From assembly GCA_028554645.1 (NCBI GenBank), contig JAQOOI010000019.1, positions 1,054,001 to 1,118,000 of the forward strand: DNA of 64,000 bases, read 5' to 3'. Under the pieces are notes generated by a model. That model did not search any database and was not told the origin of the DNA. It was given only the letters and a program-made list of their open reading frames with translations. Positions 24,823 to 36,800 of the stretch are shown piece after piece. Within the stretch, counting starts at the first letter, position 1. Every line of letters begins with the position of its first letter. This stretch comes from Omphalotus guepiniiformis (Eukaryota > Basidiomycota > Agaricomycetes > Agaricales > Omphalotaceae). The position numbers were made by a program, and so were the translations under genes.

Positions 24823-26493
24823 CTAGCTGGCTGCCGAGCGATCAGCATACGGAGGAGGTAACTCACGCACTACACCTCCCCCGTCTCGATGTTGAATGAT
24901 ATGTTCGTGTTCACCAGTAGGCGATTGTACTGCACTCCCCACAACTGACACGGAACAGCCCGAACATTGGTTGACGAGCGCAGCAGAAGTTTGTCCGGAC
25001 TGACTACTATCGAAAATGTTACGACTGCTAGCGTTTGATAACGCGGACTCGGCATATACGTTGGGATGCGTAGACGACGTGATAATCGGACCGGGGTAAG
25101 GTATCTTGCTGGACCGACGCGCTGATACGTCTGGTGAACCGGAGAACTCGGTACTGTGAGGGGAGCATCCGTATGTGAGACGCGGCGTGGAAGACATTTC
25201 ACCAGGACTGTAAGGGTCAAACGTTGCGGGAGAGACTGATTCATCAACCAAGAAAGGTTTCGGGCTCGTATCAAGAGTCGTGCCTGCCCCACTATTGTTG
25301 TGTGCTCGTCGGTGCCGAATGTAGAAGAATAGACCGAGTCCGATGAATAACAGAACAAGCAGTGGAACCAATACACCAGCTAAGATAGCTGTTCGCTGGT
25401 GCGCGCTCTTTGCAGAGGCCTCTTGTTCCTCCTGCTGATCGAGTGCTGTAGCATTTCCTGACATACTGTTGAGTCCAACACAAGCCACATTAGAAGACCC
25501 TCGAGGCATTACAGTGGGTGTTCCGAAGGCGTAACGCCCTGTTCTACATAGTGATTTTAATAATTGTTGATCCCGATGCAAAAGGAATGGAACCTACACG
25601 TCGCTGACGGCAGCTATACATATGCACAGGTGTCATCATTAAACTTATATATTCGCGAATCTTGAAAGTGAGAAATATATTCACTCACCTATGAGTAGCT
25701 TGTTTGGATCACCCCTGTTTATATAGGTGAAGGCATCGAATGGAGCTTGCACGGTAACATTAGTAACGATGGGCGAACCGGGTTGGGCAAAACTGATGTT
25801 GTAAGGAGCCGCGCCGCCCTTGATCCTCAGACCCCATGGTTGGCATGTCTCGATAGTATCTGTAACGTTGGCAGTCACAGTAAAGTCTGTGTTATTACCA
25901 CTGACGATGCAATCAGTCCATTGGCTGGCTACATATGAGCACATGAGTAAGATAAGAATACCAGGACGACAAGGACTCACTGATCACTGTGTACGGACTT
26001 GCAGGAATGCCTCCGCCGTTTCCTTGAGAATCTACGACGTTCAATACTAACTGTGTACCTGTAACGTTTCAGCTGATAACGAAGTACATAAACCTAACGA
26101 AACCAATTACCGATAGGATGATCCACTGTATAGCTCAGGCTGCTCTCATTCATACCCAGCAAGGTCGTTCTTGGTGTCCCTCCCAGCTCCCATGCGACCA
26201 TATAAAAGGGCGGTATTCCATGTGTGATATTCGTGTCATTTACAGGTTGAACGGTTATAGGAAATGGAGTGCAGGATGGCAGCGAAGTTGAGAGATACTG
26301 AACAAGTAGACAGTCGACGATGTAAGGATGTGACACTTGATATTGCATACGATGTACAACTTACGTTGTTAGAGAACTTCCACTGGAAAAGATTGGTGTT
26401 CGGCGCGCCTTGAGCATGAGCGGGGGTAAAGAGAAACAAGAATTGAAAAGCTAACAGCAGCATAAAGCGAAACGTAGGGAGTGAGTAGTACAT
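24823..26493 (-). CDS. Single-pass membrane protein with PPxY tail, copy 1
   Basis: Predicted type I surface protein. Signal peptide (MYYSLPTFRFMLLLAFQFLF onward, ending AHAQGAP). The ectodomain has NLFQWKF, ITVQPVNDTNITHGIPPFYM, VAWELGGTPRTTLLGMNESS and CQPWGLRIKGGAAPYNISF, with many N-x-S/T sites. One membrane helix follows (TAILAGVLVPLLVLLFIGLG) with the stop-transfer YIRHRRA. The Ser/Pro-rich cytosolic tail ends EHIIQHRDGGGVVRELPPPY-ADRSAAS. PPPY fits the PPxY ligand of WW-domain proteins such as Rsp5-type ubiquitin ligases. At least five introns. A paralogue lies at 48472-50274 with matching domain order and nearly identical tail end, while the middle of the tail has diverged. Ectodomain function unknown; sensor or cell-wall-linked role is inference. 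Confidence 0.8.
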
Positions 26494-27316
26494 GGACAAG
26501 CGGCGACGACGAGTGGAAGATACAGAATGAAAAGATGAAGAGTTCGTTTCAAGTAAACACCGCAAGTATTGAACCAGCTCAATAACGTTCCTGAGACAGA
26601 GATCGGAACGGGAAGGGAGTAATCGACGAATCGGTTCATGTGCGCAGGCAAAAGAAACATGGGCGTAAGCCAAGGGCGCTTAGGGCTATGAACGAGAGAA
26701 ATGACTAGGCACAGCACAGAGCTTTTTTCAGGATACACCGAGCCTGTTAGGCGGTGAATTCCTTGTTGACAGAGTGATTGAAAGGAAAAGACCGCTAACC
26801 GGTGAACGTTTGAAACCTGAAGCTTAAAGCTTTGAAGCCTTGATCTTGACTCTAAGACAGAAAGTCGGTTGGTCGGAGATTATATGCAGCGGACTAGACG
26901 TCGAGCATCTATCGAATTCTTTGGTTTGAGCTCGCATTGGCAATGCAAGATTCCCGGCGAAACAGCAGTGGCAAGTTACACGCGAAAGACACACTGACGT
27001 AACCGCCACGCTTACTTGAGTTGTAACCGACCCATCTCTGTTTTACTTTTCGCTTTGCTCGCACACCAAATAGGAATAGGATGAGAGGAGGTATCATGAA
27101 GTCTGTGCCACAACACAGCCCCCAGAAAAATACAATAAATTCCAGAGTACAAAACAGAAAAACTAAACCCGAGAAATCGCTAAATTGGAGAAAGACAAAA
27201 GAAAATATGTGAATGATAATAATACAAAACTCCGCCGAAATCTACCTAGATACAAAAGCTTCAAATACAAAAAGAAAAACAAAAGGTCCGTCATATATGA
27301 AGAGAAGAGCTCGGAT
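26494..27316. other. Intergenic, no gene seen
   Basis: Promoter side of PPxY copy 1 and 3' flank of the C2H2 gene. Short minus frames near 26824-27097 have no motif. Confidence 0.45.
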
Positions 27317-28752
27317 TTAATTGAAGAGTTGAAGACTCCCGTCGAAGGAGAACATCGGGCTCTGCAGAGAATGATCAGGACTAGGAGATCCCGGCGAAGA
27401 GCAACTTGACGAGGACCAGACAGGTGAACCCATGGCCACATAAGACTGGTTGAAGTCAAAGCTAAAATCTTGCCCACAGATGTTCGGATAATCCAGCTCA
27501 AGTCCTGGTAGGACCGCCGACATCGAGTCGAATGAGACACCCTGCTCAGCCCCCGGAAGCAGATTGGGCAAAGCAAGTGACCACGGCTGGTATTGTTGAT
27601 CATTTGTGGGCATGACGTTGGGTTCGAACGAAAAATTCAATCCTTCCCATCCCGATGTCAGAGTCAGATTAGACTCGCTGGTAGAGGTCGAAGTACAGAA
27701 GTCACCGATCTGAACGTCTACCGGTCCTTCTGGGTATACATCTGCCGTGGCCACATGGGTAGATCCGGAGAGAAGTAGCGAGGAACTCGAAGATATCTTC
27801 GCTGAAGGATAATCGGGTACGGAACCACGTCCAGCTACTACTTGATTCTGGTTCTGAAGCGCAACAGTAGTCTCGGTAGCAGGGTATAATGGCTTGGGCC
27901 AGGGTGCATAGAACAAACGCTGGAGAGTTTCGGGATCCCAATATGCAGAGCTGTCATCGGACTCGGATAGGGTATGAGGTACGACAGGATATTGAGGGAT
28001 TGCGATTGAGGAGTGCTCGGGGGTGAGCAAACTTTTGTGCTCGTTAGGTGGGGACAATGGAGGCACAATTAGTGGATAGAAGGGATCGCAAGGAGCGGGG
28101 GATGTCGATGATGAGGAAGACGAATCGACTGTGGGCTCGCGGGCATAAGGATGGTGTCGTTGACCTCCACGACGTTCCGCTTTCGTCGCTCCTGGGCCAC
28201 CAGTGTTATCATCGGCGCAAGCCACAGCACTAGACTTGGGTTTGCGACTGTTCCTTGGCTTAGGAACATACCCGTGGATTCGCTTCCGGTGCCTTGTGAG
28301 CGAACCGGGGTCGCACGTTCTGAATTCGCAATCAGGACAGACTTTCGATTTGTCCTGGGAGCTATACGAGGGTATCATTTAGAGTCCGGGATAATGTGAC
28401 GGCGAGGAGAGAAACTTACTGGGTACGGTAGTGTGTGTTGACGTTGGACCTTTGCAGATTCTCGAAGGTACAACCCGGCCAGGGGCATTTATGGGTACTG
28501 TAGAAACAAAATACAATGTAATGAGCTACCACAAAAGAGACGAATACATGATGATCCGCGACTCACAACTGTTGTTTGTCCGTAGAGTGCATCCTCATGT
28601 GCCTTGGCAAGTCACACTTGCGGTTGAGTACAGTGTGGCAGGTGGGGCATTCACAAGGGTTCGATTTCTGTATTACATCAATGATAAGTTGTCTGGACAC
28701 CACATAGAGAGCACAGGAGTATCTTTACCTGGGATGCCATGTTTGCGGACAT
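27317..28752 (-). CDS. C2H2 zinc-finger protein (three fingers), putative transcription factor
   Basis: The model starts MSANMASQ at 28752 and carries three consecutive C2H2 fingers built across introns: CPTC-x12-HMRMH, CPWPGC-x12-HYRTH and CPDC-x12-HRKRIH. The last His of finger 2 is created by splicing (CA|C), which supports the intron at about 28369-28420. After the fingers comes a basic stretch (VPKPRNSRKPK) that may act in nuclear import, then about 300 residues rich in Ser, Pro and Asp/Glu, compatible with a transactivation region, ending SFDGSLQLFN. DNA-binding regulation is expected from the family; targets are unknown. An upstream ATG at about 28875 exists but is not needed to complete any domain. 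Confidence 0.8.
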
Positions 28753-29866
28753 ATCGGGAGTAAGTCAGGCGAAAAGACGATGTAGAGTAGAGCAGGAGTG
28801 TCTAATGACAGATGTCTTTGCAAAAAGTGCGAGGGGAGTTCTTGATTCCAAGGGCAGGAGGCACAGAAGGGAAGAATAGCTCGATAATGAGAACCCATCA
28901 TGCATTTTTGCCCGTCTTTTAAACGATTGCCAGAGGGCAAGGTGTACAACTCAGGGTCGGGACGATTGGTTTTCAGTTTTCTACCTCTTATGGAGGGTGC
29001 GATTGGGTGGCGAGCGCGAAATTTCCTTGTGAGGCAACTGGATGGTCAAAACACGTTGATCTGAGCCACCCGCTTAGTGAATAAGGAAATTCCCGTCAGA
29101 ATTGGTGTCGACCCATGTTTTGAAAGTGCCTTGTAAGGAAGTTTTGAGAGCCTTTTGTTTAAGAGTGTTGTGATGGCGATTGGTTGTGCCACTCGTCCAT
29201 AAAAGAGGCGATGCCTCAATTCTGCAGGCTTGTCCACCTTCCACTGTCTCCTCCTACATTTCAGCATATCAGCATATCAGCAAGGAATGTAGGGATCATA
29301 CGCGTTCAGTACTCACAACATGTCACGGCTGACCGTTTAACGATTGTCAGTTCAAACTCGAAACTAATGGGAAATCTTTAGCAGGCGTTGCACTCCGCTA
29401 TGATCGTTTAAGTACTTCAATATCATTTCGTCCCATCCTTCATGGCCTCACATCTGGAGCGAAAAGCTCCATCGTTAATATGAGGATATCGCATAGGTCC
29501 TTATTATCGAACAACAAGGTGTCGGGCGGCGTTCAATTGTATAACCCACAAGCCCCGGGCCGATTGTCGGCGCTAAACAAAACGCTTACTGCTCGGCAGC
29601 ATCGGCAGCACCCTACTGAGCCTGTTCAAAGGCACTAAAAAGTTAAAACCTTGATATTTGCCAGGCATATGCATTTGCGTACAAGAATCATCCTTGAAGT
29701 TGATCGTGACAACAGATTTTGCTGGGGAACGAGGGAGAAACTCCGCTATCGCTGTCCTAAGTTCGTATGCTTTCCAGTCTTTGAATGAATCTTGACCACG
29801 TCCATGGATGTAGCGCTTTGCCCTTCTCTGGACAAATGACCTGCGAGCATGACGTCTATATCTGTG
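28753..29866. other. Intergenic, no gene seen
   Basis: Upstream of the C2H2 gene and left of the 167-bp array. Only short frames without motif. A small direct repeat (CAGCATAT) occurs near 29262-29280. Confidence 0.5.
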
Positions 29867-30364
29867 CAGTCTTCAGCGCTAAGAGAGGATGCAATGCAAT
29901 GGTGCACTCACTTCGTTCTATCCTTCCATCGCGAAAAACATTGAACGCTCGTTCGTACTCGCGCCGTCGGACATCGATCCATATATCCAAACGAAATGCG
30001 GTGACACGACAGAGGAGTTTGGAGAAGATCTATCAGTCTTCAGCGCTAAGAGAGGATGCAATGCAATGGTGCACTCACTTCGTTCTATCCTTCCATCGCG
30101 AAAAACATTGAACGCTCGTTCGTACTCGCGCCGTCGGACATCGATCCATATATCCAAACGAAATGCGGTGACACGACAGAGGAGTTTGGAGAAGATCTAT
30201 CAGTCTTCAGCGCTAAGAGAGGATGCAATGCAATGGTGCACTCACTTCGTTCTATCCTTCCATCGCGAAAAACATTGAACGCTCGTTCGTACTCGCGCCG
30301 TCGGACATCGATCTACATATCCAAATGAAATGCGGTGACACGACAGAGGAGTTTGGAGAAGATC
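29867..30364. repeat. Tandem array, 167-bp unit x about 3
   Basis: Units start at 29867, 30034 and 30201 (cagtcttcagcgctaag...) and run to about 30364. Units 1 and 2 look identical by eye; unit 3 has a few changes near 30311-30328. The unit length is not a multiple of three, so the long open frames across it on both strands (up to 129 codons) are by-products of repetition, not genes. It lies in an intergenic region between the C2H2 and BAR genes. Near-identity suggests recent expansion or gene conversion. Confidence 0.95.
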
Positions 30365-30797
30365 ATTGGCGGGACAGTCACTTTTTGTCGAATAAGTCAT
30401 GAGGTGCGTGAGGGTTGAATCCAAAAGCAAACCACGACACTAGAACCCGCAGGGTTGTTGCTGGTCGTGCCGTGCATTCTCAACATGACATGCGACATGC
30501 AGTTGGTCATGGAGCATGTATGCGCAGTGTAAACATGCCGCTGCTAATACGACCTTTGACAGGTAGCAAATACGGTGGCTGTGTCAACTCAAAGACTTCA
30601 GATCTCAGAGCCAAAACACGTAATTTATAGTTTATATGGCAAAGACCAAGGACGAAAATGAGAACGGAATCATATATCCTATGTACGATACAACGTAACA
30701 GAAGGTCCCTACGATAAGACAGTGACTTTGCGGGGTAAAAGCATTCAGCGTGAGTGTATTAGGATGCAGAAGTTTATTAACGAATCAGAGAGGGACT
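30365..30797. other. Intergenic, no gene seen
   Basis: Between the 167-bp array and the stop of the BAR-domain gene. No exon-like frame. It holds the 3' flank of the BAR gene transcript. Confidence 0.5.
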
Positions 30798-32008
30798 TCA
30801 GTGGTCGCGGGACTTTCTGGTGCGAGATAAGTCAGCAATCGAAAATAAGAATGTTAGTAAAGGACGGATAAGTACCTGTACTCGCCCTCGGCAGCTACGC
30901 TGAGTTCCTCGATTTCCCCTTGGACGCCGCTGAGAGCTTCGGCGGCGGTTGAGAAGAAGGTCAGCTTGAGGAAAATGAGGAGTCAGTATTCAAATTTGTG
31001 CTTATGTGAATAGGATGAGTCGTACTTGGGCTTTGGCGAGCTCGTTAAGGTTCTTGAGCGGTTCAGGCTAAAAGTAATGCGAATTGGATATTAGTACTAA
31101 TAGCAAGCTACGACAAAGGCAACGCACATTCTCCAATACGGTCTTCATTAAGGTGATAGCAACCTCGGTCTTTTGCACGAGATCATCCTCTGCGTTCTCG
31201 ACCTCGAGACGGGCCTGCTCTTGGCGGGCAGGAGAGGCATTCTTGAGACTGCAAGAATTATGAACACGAGAAACAGGAATACGAAGGAATGAGATACAGA
31301 CCTCTGCTTGGCAGCATCAAGCTCAAGCCTACTAACTCTGACAGCCTGACGAGCTTTCATGGCAACGGCGATACTAGTGCTGAGCGTCGTTTGCCAGGGC
31401 TGCAAGAACCCCTCCTGGATATGAGCATCATGCTCAACCCTAGCGATAGCGATGCTCTCGTTGGCCTGAGTGTAGAGTGCGAGCGCCTTGCCGAGCTTAT
31501 CCGAGTCTCCGCCTGGGGCAGAGAGAAGGAGCTGGGAGGCGGTATGTGAAGCACGAGTGAGAGCATGAGGAAGGGTCTTGTGCTGATGAGGAGGAGGAGA
31601 AGCAGGCGAATGAGCTGCATTGGGGCCCTTGAGATTATTCGCAGCGAAGGAAGCGATGGAAGTAGACAACTCTGAGATGGATTCTTGGATTTGGACTGGA
31701 TAGTCGTACGCTTCCGACTCGTACGCTTTCGTAATTCTCAGCAGCGATAGGTGTGCATTTCTGAGGCTGTCTACGCGTGCTTCAAGGTCCTTGTATTCTA
31801 GGGAGAGCATATATATCAGTTTCTGTGCGAGAACGACAAAGTTGCTTTATTCACCCTGAGGCAACTCTGTGATCTCGTCCTGCGATACCTGCCCGAGTCT
31901 CTCCCTTGTGGCCTGCACGCTGGAGCTGAATCCTTTCGCAAACTTGTTCGCGCTTTGTCCTAGATTCAGTCCTGCGAGACCAGTTTGAAGTGATTTCCAG
32001 CCTTCCAT
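30798..32008 (-). CDS. BAR-domain protein, Gvp36-like
   Basis: Membrane-curvature protein of the fungal BAR family. The start MEGWKSLQTGLAGLNLGQSA precedes a helical region with heptad-like charged/hydrophobic pattern: QVSQDEITELP, EYKDLEARVDSLRNAHLSLL, ITKAYESEAYDYPVQIQESI, ALYTQANESIAIARVEHDA, VSRLELDAAKQR and EVENAEDDLVQKTEVAITLM. It ends AAEGEYRKSRDH. Length about 320 residues. The pattern YKxLExRVDxLRxxHxxLL at the start of the helical bundle is what I associate with Gvp36-type BAR proteins, which act at Golgi and endocytic membranes. A Pro/His-rich loop (ASPPPHQHK) interrupts the bundle. Six exons, all introns GT..AG. Lies downstream of CK1 on the same strand. Confidence 0.75.
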
Positions 32009-32449
32009 GTTGAGTGTAATGGTTTGCGTATAGTTCCTTCCTGTTTAAGTAATCTCAGCCAGCGCACGGTGGCAGTGGCACGGCTTTCAGCGCCCGCAGC
32101 GAGAATTGAATTATATATGGTATTATTCGAATACAAGAATACAGTTACAGTGTATTTACAGAGCAAAGCATGTTAACAGCAGATATTATACTCGTATAAC
32201 AGCTATACTAATCGTAGCATCAGACAAGTTGAAATGGTCAGGGGAAATGAATAACATACCGGCCGGGCAAGCGACCTCTCACTTCGGCCTTGACGCGCAA
32301 CGCGCCGCGCGTATTTATCCTAAAAGAAATCTTAGTCTGACATTGTACAACAGTCAATGCTCACATACCAAGTAAAACAGTCATAAAACCCATAAACGTA
32401 CAGCACCTCTCCCTCTCACCCCACCCCACCTCGGGCAACCCTCCTAATG

Positions 32450-33827
32450 CTACCGCCTCCGCTTCATACTCCCCACGCCTGCCAGCTCTGCCGCACGCTT
32501 GTTGCACGCTTCGCAGAATCGTCCACCTCCACTGAGATAGACGGGGGTTTCTGTTGACGACGGATTTTAGTAAAAGGACAACAAGGGCGGGAGAGTACGA
32601 ACCTTTAAACGGTACATGCACGTGGTTGCCTTTTGCAGAGGGTTTCTCAGCGGGGACTGTCCAGTCAAAGGCATAGTCGTATTCCAAATCCATGCACGAT
32701 GATGATGATGAGCTTGGGCTTTTAGCTGGACCTAGACACCCCGCGCGGATGGCTAGGCCGCGGAAAAGCGCGCGAAGACCATCATAGTCTGGTAGATCAG
32801 TGAACGACAGCGTCCTTGCATAATGATATAGTACACCAAACTCCTCCGGAAGGCCTTTACAAAGCGAATCCTCGGCTTCGACCTTTAGCTTTGCATCACG
32901 GATGATATTCCAGGTGTGGGTGACGGGGTTATATATCGATGGCTCGACACCGGTTGGTGGGTTCGCAGGTGCGCGGAGCTTTCTCCAGGGGAGCGTGCCG
33001 CGGAGGAAGTAGACTAGCATGTACGCTAGTGACTCGAGGTCGTCGCGTCTGGACGACTCGATACCAAGATGGGTGTTGAGCGAAGCAAATAGGGAGGTAC
33101 CGACGCCATGGATGCCATCGGCAGATTGGGTGTAGGGTACGTGCTCCCCTGTCACAGGGTCGCGATATTTTTTGGCGAGACCGAAATCGATGATGTTTAC
33201 GGTTGATTCTGGAGGTCGTGGCCGTGTGTCGGGGTCAACCAATGAGGGGGATGACGAGGTGGATTGGCGGCCCATAACAAAGTTGGCTGGTTTGATGTCA
33301 CGATGGAGGAGAGAGTGACCGTGAACGTACGCGATGCGTTCAAGGCATTGGTCGGCAAGCATTAGGACTGTTTTCAGGGAGAAGCTACGGTTGCACATTT
33401 TGAAAAGGTCTTCAAGGGATGGACCGAGAAGGTCAATGACCATGACATTATAATCGCCCTGCTTGCCAGAGTACATCAGAAACGGAACGCCGGGTCCACC
33501 CATTAGACGCTTGTAAATTTGGGACTCTGTCGTGAGAGGCGACGCTCCTGCGTAGGGCCCTTTCATGAAATCTGGCTGAGACTTGGATTTCCGTACTACA
33601 CGACTCGCGCCTGTGGCACTCGAAGACGACTGAGCAGGCTCGAGCTTAATGGCGACTGGTTTGCCTGCGATGTGGTGTGTACCGAGAAAGACAGTGCCTA
33701 AGTAGCAGGTGGCGTATGAGTTGACATGATAAGATCTGTCTGGAAATACTGAGAACATACCGCAGCCACCATTAGCAATTTCCTGGGACAGCAGATACTT
33801 TCCTCCAAACTTGAGCTTGGAGTCCAT
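32450..33827 (-). CDS. Casein kinase 1 family Ser/Thr protein kinase
   Basis: Start MDSKLKFGGKYLLSQEIANG. Kinase motifs in order: glycine loop NGGCGTVFLG, Lys in VAIKLEP, catalytic loop HRDIKPANF, metal-binding DFGLAKKYRD and the CK1 signature HLGIESSRRDDLESLAYMLV. FLRGTLPWRKL follows. The CK1 class is shown by SRRDDLES and by the lack of an APE motif. Odd points: a Ser-rich insertion of roughly 30 residues between the catalytic Lys and helix C (containing VRKSKSQPDFMKG), and a glycine loop lacking the usual Ser-Phe-Gly. The last exon gives ETPVYLSGGGRFCEACNKRA and ends SMKRRR. Both introns can be read through without a stop, so a longer open frame of 503 codons exists but is not the likely product. 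Total about 425 residues. Confidence 0.9.
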
Positions 33828-36800
33828 TGCATGCCAGTTTCGACAACAACAAGACGCGGTCACTTGTTTCAATTTCCTTTTTTTTCAACAATTAGCTAAT
33901 CCCGTTGGTTCCCACGGATGTCTACATAATGAAAGCTCCACAAACTACATCACTAAATCCAGGGACCTGCCGCGACGGATTATAAGTCCGCATAATACAT
34001 GTAATTTGATGTAACACGAATAATCTGACCATAATATTATACATGGAATTGTAAGGAATTTTAACTCATTATACCTTTGGACTTTTTTCGACAATTATTA
34101 TACCTCATTTACACAACACACAAAATCTATATCAAGACAGCACAACAAGAAATCTTTATATGACATCCTCACTTTAAGCCAAAAATGTGCCTCATTCAAT
34201 GCAATAATAAATAGTACTCAAGTTTTGCATACATAGAAATATGACGAAATCTGGATATCATTGCACAGGTAGGATACATATATACATGAGTCTGCCGTTG
34301 ACAGTACTTCTAATTACAGGCAACACGAATTTTCAACAGAACACTGTTCCCATCTGTCCGGCTTCCCATCTGAACAACCTCTGAGGGCACTGTTACCTAT
34401 GTAAATTATTAGTGTATATTCAGCATCATCATAACGGATACAATGTACATACCGGCAAGTATATCGTGTTGCTTGATCATTGAAATCTCAGTTCAGTACG
34501 AACCTCACACATACCTTACAGACCTCAAATGCCCCAAAGATGGAAGCTATAATGTTTAAGGATCAGAAAAAGCCAGAGAAAAGATACTAGTGGAGGGGGG
34601 CGGAACTTACCATGGACCACAGTGCATGGTTGTAATGGAAGTTTTCGGGTGCCGAACCGCGTTGAACAGGCCTGATACATGGCCTCGGAATGCGCATGAC
34701 GATGTCCTTGTAAGTAGCAAGAAAACGGCCTTTAATCAAGTTGTGCGAAAGTGCTAGATTGAATGATACGTACCTATTTCCATCAACACCTGCTCAGGCT
34801 GTAGCCAGTTCACAATCCCATGCTATAGTATCTGAATCAAGAGATGAGTAAGAAGGATGATATTAATCAAGATGTAAGAGACGCACCAGCTGTCCGTAGG
34901 AGTGTTGTGATGATGATGGTTGAAGGAAGAGGCAGAAGATGGAAACAAATCAACGAAGTCACGGCCTTTTGTAACGGGACGATCACCTGACCGCGTTACT
35001 GCGAAATGCCGGTGGCCCGGGTTCATACTTATCATTTCCAGCTCCGACATCTCGTGGATTCCTCCGATAATTTTTTTTTGTTTAAGTCCGGTGAGCCGCC
35101 TGAGCTGCGTATTCATGTACCATAATTTCTAAGGCTGCAATCCGGCAACACTGAGTACTGAGCGCTGAGCTGTGAGGAAGGCTTTTAAGAATTCTTCGCC
35201 TACTTTGCGCCTACTAGTATGCAAAGGCTACATTAGTAGCAAAATTGGTTCAAATTTTGTGGTGAATTATATGAAATGGTAAGTGTACACAGTGATTACA
35301 GAAGGAATATATAGTAATATAGATATGTCGAATATATCCTTCAAATTATAGCCAAACATGATAATGGAATAAGAATTACTCGCACTTGTAATATGGTATA
35401 ATCGTGACAGCACAATTATAACACATCAAAATCTCGAGCAATTGTGATACGGTCTATATATGGTATAACAATCCATGATCATGACATATCTTATCTACAT
35501 CAAACTCAAATTCCCACAACGCCTCACCACGTTTCCCCCGATTTACTGATGTAACGCGCGGTACGCGTCACGGTCTTCCCCTCAATGCTACAAACGACGC
35601 CACACTATTCGTCACTTTAGGTATAGCTGTAGTATATGGCCTCGTGCTGTGCGAAAAATAAAAGGCCCTGGCACCCCAGTATCTTTGAATCAGTAACCGT
35701 TTTGCCTCTATTGACGAACTCCTTCTGATCCATTGTATCTTTACAGAAAATAATTACCCAAAGATCCCAGTACGTAGAGACAGCCAGGAATGTCAGTCTA
35801 ATTCGAGGTAGAAGTCTTTGAGAAGTCTGGCGGAAATAATTGCACGCAGTCCTCAAGGATGCTCGGTTACTCTGTGGCCCCATTTTGTCACTTCCGAGAG
35901 ACCAGACCTCAATAAACTTATCGAATTATCCCAACGAATACGCATACGGTCTGGACTTGACAGTGGCTTGGGTATCGTCCGCTTGTTACGTTGTTTTTTT
36001 GCAAACAGGGTAGGTTGTTTGTGTACTCGTATCTGTTCTGCGTTATTCATGCTTCACAGAACTCTTTGAGCCGCGCGGTTCACACTCCGGAATGACGTGA
36101 TCATGCGTGTGCTGGTAAAGGATGAAGGTCGCAACCACTTGCAAATGATGAGGCAACTCTTCACGACTGGTCCGCAAGCTTTTCTGACTAGCAATCATCA
36201 ACTTTAAGTGCTACGGAAAGTTCATTTTGAACACATTCCTTTTGGCGTCCCCCACACATCCCTCTTACACTGAAGAAATGATGTCCGAGGCATATGGGTT
36301 TGGGGCGAAAGACTCTGCGGGCGACGTCCTTGACATGGCTCTGCCTGATATTTTACAAACTTTTTGTTCAAGACGCGGCAGGGACTGGAATTCATTCATA
36401 GCCTGAATATCGCACACAGGGTGCTCTGATGGCGTGGCATCCAGAGTCGCTCCGGTCAAAGGCCGTTCCTATATTGCGACCGCGCGTATAAATCATAGAA
36501 TTCGAGGTTATTTGTGTCCTTTGGCCCCGACTATCTGCCCCAGCAGAAAGTTTGCACCGGTTACCTTATCGGCGGCTCTGTCCCCGATATGTATTCAAGA
36601 CCCGGTGTCCCAGAGAATGTGGCAATTCGGCACCAGTCTTTCTTCAAGCTTCAAGGTCAATATTAGCGTCATCCTAGTAGAATTCACAGCTTATCAAGCT
36701 TTTTTGAAGAGCACTTCAATCCCATCGAGTGGTCATGGCTTCAGTGGACTTTCCTACACGCATGAGCGCGAACGGTGCTTTTTCCAAATCAAGCACTGTA

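Noticed and set aside
29785..30328. Overlapping 90-129 codon open frames in the 167-bp array
   Set aside because: They restate the same unit in successive frames because 167 is not a multiple of three; no motif, no start context, no splice structure.
32361..33872. 503-codon CK1 open frame as the real protein
   Set aside because: Begins 15 codons before the good kinase start and reads through both introns; splicing restores kinase motifs and a shorter tail.
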